Origin: Curtobacterium sp. 'Ferrero'
GTDB taxonomy: Bacteria; Actinomycetota; Actinomycetes; Actinomycetales; Microbacteriaceae
Assembly (NCBI RefSeq): GCF_002412165.1
Contig: NZ_NXIA01000025.1
Coordinates: forward strand, 1-36,195
Length of the DNA stretch: 36,195 nt
Direction of reading: 5' to 3'
Shown here one piece after another: positions 32,838 to 36,195 of this stretch (the first letter of the stretch is position 1; the number at the start of each line of letters is the position of its first letter). The notes beneath the pieces are model-generated. The model was not told the origin of the DNA. It searched no databases and saw nothing but the letters and a program-made list of their open reading frames with translations. Both the position numbers and the translations under genes were made by a program.

Positions 32838-32887
32838 CGACGGACGGGAGGCGCGGTGCGGGTCGGCACCGCGCCTCCCGTCCGTCG
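32838..32887. repeat. Dispersed inverted repeat, copy 4 (perfect)
   Basis: Perfect 22-bp arms (32838-32859 and 32866-32887) flank a 6-base loop, GGGTCG. The core is GGACGGGAGGCGCG / CGCGCCTCCCGTCC. It starts 11 bp after the DUF998 stop and lies in a convergent gap, where it would also make an effective terminator. The rest of the gap to 33043 holds shorter symmetric stretches around GGCCGAT but no gene. Confidence 0.88.
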
Positions 32888-33043
32888 TCGGGCGCGTCAC
32901 GCGACGCGCGCCGCCGAGCGGCAGCCCAGTGCGACCGCTCGCGTGGTCCAGCGCAGGCACCGGAACGGCCGATGGCCGATCCGGTGCGCGGATCTCGGGG
33001 ATCGCGTACCGGATCGGCCATCCGCCGTCGGGGACGTCGTTGT

Positions 33044-33964
33044 TCAGGGCGTGACCATGCCGCCGTTCACGTTGAGCGTCTCGCCGGCGACGAAGCTCGA
33101 CTCCTGCGACGCGAGGAACACGTACGCCGGCGCGAGCTCCGCGGGCTGCGCGGCGCGGCCCATCGGCGACTCGCTCGACCCGAACTCCGGCAGCGACTCC
33201 GGGTCCACCCCGCCGCTCGGCTGCAGGACGGTCCAGGTCGGACCGGGCGCCACGACGTTCACCCGGATGCCCCGCTCGACCAGCAGCTGCGACAACCCCT
33301 TCGAGAAGTTGTTGATCGCGCCCTTCGAGGCGGCGTAGTCGAGACGGTCCGGGGCGGGCTTGTACGCCTCCATCGACGCCGTCGTGGTGATCGTCGAACC
33401 GGGCTGCAGGTGGGGGAGCGCCGCCTTGACGAGCCGGAAGAGCCCGAACACGTTGACGTCGAACGTCGCCTCGAACTGCTCGTCGGTGATGTCGAGCAGG
33501 TCCGGCTGCCACCGCTGCTTGCCGGCGACGCTGACGAGCGCGTCCAGGCCGCCGAGACCCTCGACCGCCCGTTCGACGAGTTCGTTCGCGTACGACCGGT
33601 CCCGGAGGTCTCCCGGGATCGCGACCGCGGTGCGACCGGCCGCCTCGATCTGCTCGATGACGTGGTCGGCGTCGGACTGCTCCTCGGGGAGGTAGGCGAG
33701 TGCCACGTCGGCGCCCTCCCGGGCGAACGCGATCGCCACGGCCGCGCCGATGCCCGAGTCGGCACCGGTGATCAGGGCCTTCCGGCCGGCGAGCCGACCG
33801 GTCCCGCGGTACGTCGACTCGCCGAGGTCCGGGACCGGCGTCATCTCGGACTGGAGGCCCGGCTCGGCCTGCGTCTGCGGCTCCGGCGACACGTCCGGGT
33901 ACCGGGTGCGCGGGTCCGCCCATCCGTACTGGTCGGAGGGTGTGGTCTGGTCTCCGGTGCTCAT
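33044..33964 (-). CDS. Short-chain dehydrogenase/reductase (YghA-like)
   Basis: A 306-residue SDR with an N-terminal extension of about 55 polar residues typical of the YghA/general-stress SDR group. NAD(P) is bound by TGADSGIG (66-73). The catalytic residues are S197 (TTASMEAY), Y210 and K214 (DYAASK). The C-terminal FVAGETLNVNGG is standard. Such proteins are often stress-induced aldehyde or alcohol oxidoreductases with unknown substrate. Start ATG 33964 overlaps the stop of the zinc alcohol dehydrogenase gene (ATGA), so the two are translationally coupled. Confidence 0.9.
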   Translation of the reverse strand: MSTGDQTTPSDQYGWADPRTRYPDVSPEPQTQAEPGLQSEMTPVPDLGESTYRGTGRLAGRKALITGADSGIGAAVAIAFAREGADVALAYLPEEQSDADHVIEQIEAAGRTAVAIPGDLRDRSYANELVERAVEGLGGLDALVSVAGKQRWQPDLLDITDEQFEATFDVNVFGLFRLVKAALPHLQPGSTITTTASMEAYKPAPDRLDYAASKGAINNFSKGLSQLLVERGIRVNVVAPGPTWTVLQPSGGVDPESLPEFGSSESPMGRAAQPAELAPAYVFLASQESSFVAGETLNVNGGMVTP

Positions 33965-35184
33965 CGGGTCGGCTCCAGCTCGACCTTGATCCACCCCGGC
34001 TCGCGACGGTCGAACGCCTCGTACGCGTCGATCGCGGACCCGACGGGCTCGTGCTCGGTGATGAGGGCGGTCGGGTCGAACTGCCCGGCCGCGACCATGT
34101 CGATCAGGGGCGGCGTGACCGAGTGGTGGTCGCAGTTGCCCATGCGGACGGTGAGGTTCTTGTTCATCGCCTCGCCGATCGGGTACTGCTCGGCCGTGGG
34201 CCCGTACACGCCGATGATGCCGATCCGGCCGTACTTCGCGACCGAAGCGACGGCCCACCTGGCGGCCTGCGACGGCCCGTCGCCCGGCTTCCACTGCTGT
34301 TCCTCGCCGTGGCCCTGGGGCGCCGCGTCCGGGGCGACCTGGGCGACCTCGTCGTCGAAGTCCGCTGCCTGCTGGTCGTCGACCGCGGCCGGACCGTGCT
34401 TCGGACGTTCCGCATCGACCCCGACGGCGTCGATCACGCAGTCCGCGCCGATCCCGTTCGTGAGGTCCATGATCGCCTGCACGGGGTCCTCGGTGTTGTA
34501 GTTCACGACCTCGCAGTGCTGCTCGAGGGCGGCGGCGAGTCGGGTCTCCTCACCGTCGACGATGATGACGCGGGCGGCGCCGAGCTTGTAGGCCGACGCA
34601 GCGGCGAACTGACCGACGATGCCCGCGCCGAACACGACGACGACGTCACCGCGGGTGACCCCGGCGAGCTCCGCGCCGAACCAGCCGGTCGGGAAGATGT
34701 CCGACAGCAGGATCGCCTGCTCGTCGCTGACGTTCTCGGGCAGCGGGTGCATGGTGTTGCGGGCCCAGGGGACACGGACGTACTCGGCCTGCAGTCCGTT
34801 CACGGGGCCGGTCGACTGCGGGCCGCCGAAGAAGCTCGTCCCGGCCTGCGGCCCGTTCGGGTTCGCGACGTCACACTGCGCCGTCTTGCCCATCCGGCAG
34901 TACCGGCAGGCACCGCAAGAGATGGTGGAGTTGATGACCACGCGGTCGCCCGGGCTGAAGCCGCGGACCGCGTCGCCGACCTCCGTGACGACGCCCACCG
35001 CTTCGTGGCCGAGGATCGTGCCCTCCTCCATCGGAGCCATCGTGCCGCGGACGAAGTGCAGGTCCGTCCCGCAGATCGCGCTCTTGGTGATCCGGACGAT
35101 CGCGTCCTCCGGGTGCTGGATGGTGGGCTCCGGGACCTCGTCGAGTCGGATGTCCCCGATGCCGTGCCAGACGACTGCGCGCAT
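33961..35184 (-). CDS. Zinc-dependent alcohol dehydrogenase
   Basis: A 407-residue medium-chain dehydrogenase. Catalytic zinc ligands C38, H60 and E61 (GHEAVG) are present, as is the structural-zinc set C90, C93, C96 and C104 (CGACRYCRMGKTAQC). The Rossmann motif is VVFGAGIVGQ. An unusual hydrophilic insertion of about 55 residues follows IDAVGVDAERPKHG and runs to QAARWAV, rich in Asp, Gln and Ala; this pattern occurs in glutathione-independent formaldehyde dehydrogenase-like proteins. Formaldehyde or another small aldehyde is a reasonable substrate guess, not more. Start ATG 35184 has a strong AGGAAGAGGAA upstream. It is the first gene of a two-gene operon with the SDR. Confidence 0.9.
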   Translation of the reverse strand: MRAVVWHGIGDIRLDEVPEPTIQHPEDAIVRITKSAICGTDLHFVRGTMAPMEEGTILGHEAVGVVTEVGDAVRGFSPGDRVVINSTISCGACRYCRMGKTAQCDVANPNGPQAGTSFFGGPQSTGPVNGLQAEYVRVPWARNTMHPLPENVSDEQAILLSDIFPTGWFGAELAGVTRGDVVVVFGAGIVGQFAAASAYKLGAARVIIVDGEETRLAAALEQHCEVVNYNTEDPVQAIMDLTNGIGADCVIDAVGVDAERPKHGPAAVDDQQAADFDDEVAQVAPDAAPQGHGEEQQWKPGDGPSQAARWAVASVAKYGRIGIIGVYGPTAEQYPIGEAMNKNLTVRMGNCDHHSVTPPLIDMVAAGQFDPTALITEHEPVGSAIDAYEAFDRREPGWIKVELEPTR

Positions 35185-35311
35185 GTCTTCCTCTTCCTTC
35201 GTGGGGTTTCGCGCAGACCACACAACTCGTCGACCGCTCCGAGCACGTGGAGCATCAGTCCGCTGAGCGCACCGCTCGCCGACGGTCAGCCGGACCGGGT
35301 TGGGTCGGTGC

Positions 35312-35647
35312 ATGAGCGACGACCAGAAGGAGATCCGCGACGACTTCGCGGACGCCGTGAACATGACCGCCTCCGAGCTGAAGAAGTGGCTCGACACCGA
35401 CGAGTCGAAGGAGGTCGGCCAGAAGTCCGACGGCGGCGGCGAGTCGACCGGGCACGAGAGCGGGCGGCACATCGTTCGGATCCTCGAGAAGAAGCAGGCC
35501 GACTACACCGACGACGACTACGCGCACATGCAGAAGGTCGTCGGCTACGTGGCACGGCACTCGAAGCAGCGGCCGAAGGGTGACGTCCACGACACCAAGT
35601 GGCGGTACTCGCTCATGAACTGGGGCAACGACCCCGAGAAGGACTGA
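35312..35647 (+). CDS. DUF3140 protein
   Basis: A 111-residue charged soluble protein of the DUF3140 family. The conserved segments are NMTASELKKWLDTDESKEVGQ, GHESGRHIV and DYTDDDYAHMQKVVGYV, ending in WRYSLMNWGNDP. Function is not established. It is divergent from the zinc dehydrogenase with a 127-bp gap. ATG 35312 is preferred over an upstream TTG, since the family N-terminus begins there; no clear ribosome binding site is visible. A Rho_N-type small gene follows 24 bp later, and the two are often neighbours in actinobacteria, which I state from general familiarity only. Confidence 0.88.
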   Translation: MSDDQKEIRDDFADAVNMTASELKKWLDTDESKEVGQKSDGGGESTGHESGRHIVRILEKKQADYTDDDYAHMQKVVGYVARHSKQRPKGDVHDTKWRYSLMNWGNDPEKD

Positions 35648-35658
35648 GGTCGTCGGCG

Positions 35659-35664
35659 TACCCT
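35659..35664 (+). promoter_or_regulatory. Leaderless -10 for the Rho_N-type gene
   Basis: TACCCT ends seven bases before ATG 35672 with CCGGGCC between and no Shine-Dalgarno sequence. It lies 11 bp after the DUF3140 stop, so the small gene would have its own promoter. Confidence 0.5.
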
Positions 35665-35671
35665 CCGGGCC

Positions 35672-35926
35672 ATGCCGAACCAGTTGAAGAAGCCGGACAT
35701 GTACGAGGAGCTCCGCAAGGAGGGTGCCTCGAAGGAGAAGGCGGCGCGGATCAGCAACGCCGCGGCTGCGCGGGGCACGAAGGCCGTCGGGAAGAAGGGC
35801 GGCGAGTCCGGCTCCTACGACGACTGGACGGTCGCCGACCTCAGGAAACGTGCGAAGGAGCTCGGACTCACCGGCTACTCGTCGAAGCGCAAGAGCGAGC
35901 TGATCGACGCCCTGCGCAACCACTGA
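35672..35926 (+). CDS. Small Rho_N/SAP-type protein
   Basis: An 84-residue basic protein. The N-terminal half (KKPDMYEELRKEGASKEKAA) is a short helical segment found in small actinobacterial stress proteins. The C-terminal part (about 50-84) is a Rho termination factor N-terminal-type fold: WTVADLRKRAKELGLTGYS followed by KRKSELIDALRNH. Such modules bind nucleic acid weakly. It lies just downstream of the DUF3140 gene, with a leaderless-type -10 seven bases before its ATG. A DNA- or RNA-binding stress role is inference. Confidence 0.85.
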   Translation: MPNQLKKPDMYEELRKEGASKEKAARISNAAAARGTKAVGKKGGESGSYDDWTVADLRKRAKELGLTGYSSKRKSELIDALRNH

Positions 35927-35953
35927 TGCCTGTGCAACCACTGACGCCGGACG

Positions 35954-36195
35954 TCACGCCACGTGTGCGTTGGTGCGGACGGAGGGCAGGCGTCGGTGGT
36001 CGCGCACGAGGGAGCGTGCTTCGCGCAGGCGTCGGTCGATGCCCCACTTGGTGACCAGGGTCAGTGATTCGCGGACGATGTTGCCGCTCATCTTCGAGAC
36101 TCCGTGCTCGCGTTCGGTGAACGTGATCGGCGTCTCCACGACCCGCAGTCCCGCCTCGAGGGCCCGCCAGCACAGGTCGACCTGGAAGCAGTACC
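35954..36195 (-). CDS. Polyprenol-phosphate mannose synthase, C-terminal fragment
   Basis: Only the last 79 or so residues are inside the window; the gene runs off the right edge on the minus strand. The visible part reads [15 protein letters not shown], then [20 protein letters not shown] and [11 protein letters not shown], ending in a polar tail. This matches the end of the GT2 domain of Ppm1/DPM1-type enzymes, which transfer mannose from GDP-mannose to polyprenyl phosphate; the [11 protein letters not shown] segment is characteristic. The product is the donor for GT-C transferases like the one at 22948-24507. No membrane domain follows, so it is the soluble-type synthase or a split form. 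Confidence 0.85.
   Translation of the reverse strand, partial: YCFQVDLCWRALEAGLRVVETPITFTEREHGVSKMSGNIVRESLTLVTKWGIDRRLREARSLVRDHRRLPSVRTNAHVA

Overview
The window is very GC-rich, uses many GTG starts, shows frequent 4-bp ATGA/GTGA gene overlaps, and has several starts preceded by an actinobacterial TANNNT -10 with no ribosome binding site. Together with the aceE-fasR-fabD-fabH-acpP-fabF order, this suggests a Microbacteriaceae actinobacterium, possibly Curtobacterium-like. The genus is inference; nothing in the window proves it.

Layout. 1-357: GC-rich intergenic DNA with palindromic repeats. 358-8307 (minus): pyruvate dehydrogenase E1 (aceE), the PucR-type fatty-acid regulator FasR, and FAS-II genes fabD, fabH, acpP, fabF. 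8549-10020 (plus): an AhpE/PrxQ-like peroxiredoxin and an alpha/beta hydrolase. 10245-14704 (minus): the most unusual block. It encodes an AcpS-type phosphopantetheinyl transferase, a dedicated carrier protein, an acyl-CoA dehydrogenase-fold flavoprotein, a seryl-tRNA-synthetase-like amino acid:[carrier protein] ligase and a two-domain alpha/beta hydrolase; the last four are chained by GTGA overlaps. 14757-16931 (minus): a His-rich lipoprotein, an aldo/keto reductase and a small membrane protein. 17259-18600 (plus): a ROK sugar kinase, then a small unknown gene behind a perfect actinobacterial SOS box. 18768-24507 (plus): a three-gene cell-wall glycopolymer operon with a TagF-GT4 fusion, a TagF paralogue with a decayed GT domain, and a GT-C membrane transferase. 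24527-27667 (minus): dedA, a multi-pass membrane protein and a Tat-exported phosphoesterase. 27798-29533 (plus): a histidine kinase and response regulator. 29549-32827: a 41-residue membrane protein, tRNA-Val(UAC), an EamA transporter, a membrane-anchored GH16-like protein and a DUF998 protein. 33044-35184 (minus): an SDR and a zinc alcohol dehydrogenase. 35312-35926 (plus): DUF3140 and Rho_N-type small proteins. 35954-36195 (minus): the C-terminus of a polyprenol-phosphate mannose synthase cut by the window edge.

How the genes work together. AceE supplies acetyl-CoA and the Fab genes consume it, with FasR between them as a likely control point. In the 10-15 kb block, the ligase should charge the carrier protein (primed by the transferase) with a small amino acid, the flavoprotein could oxidise the tethered aminoacyl group, and the hydrolase could release or transfer it. 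The product is unknown, and this is the best candidate for an undescribed system. Two palindromic repeat families sit between genes; one (core GGACGGGAGGC / GCCTCCCGTCC) occurs four times, including in two divergent gaps where it cannot simply be a terminator.
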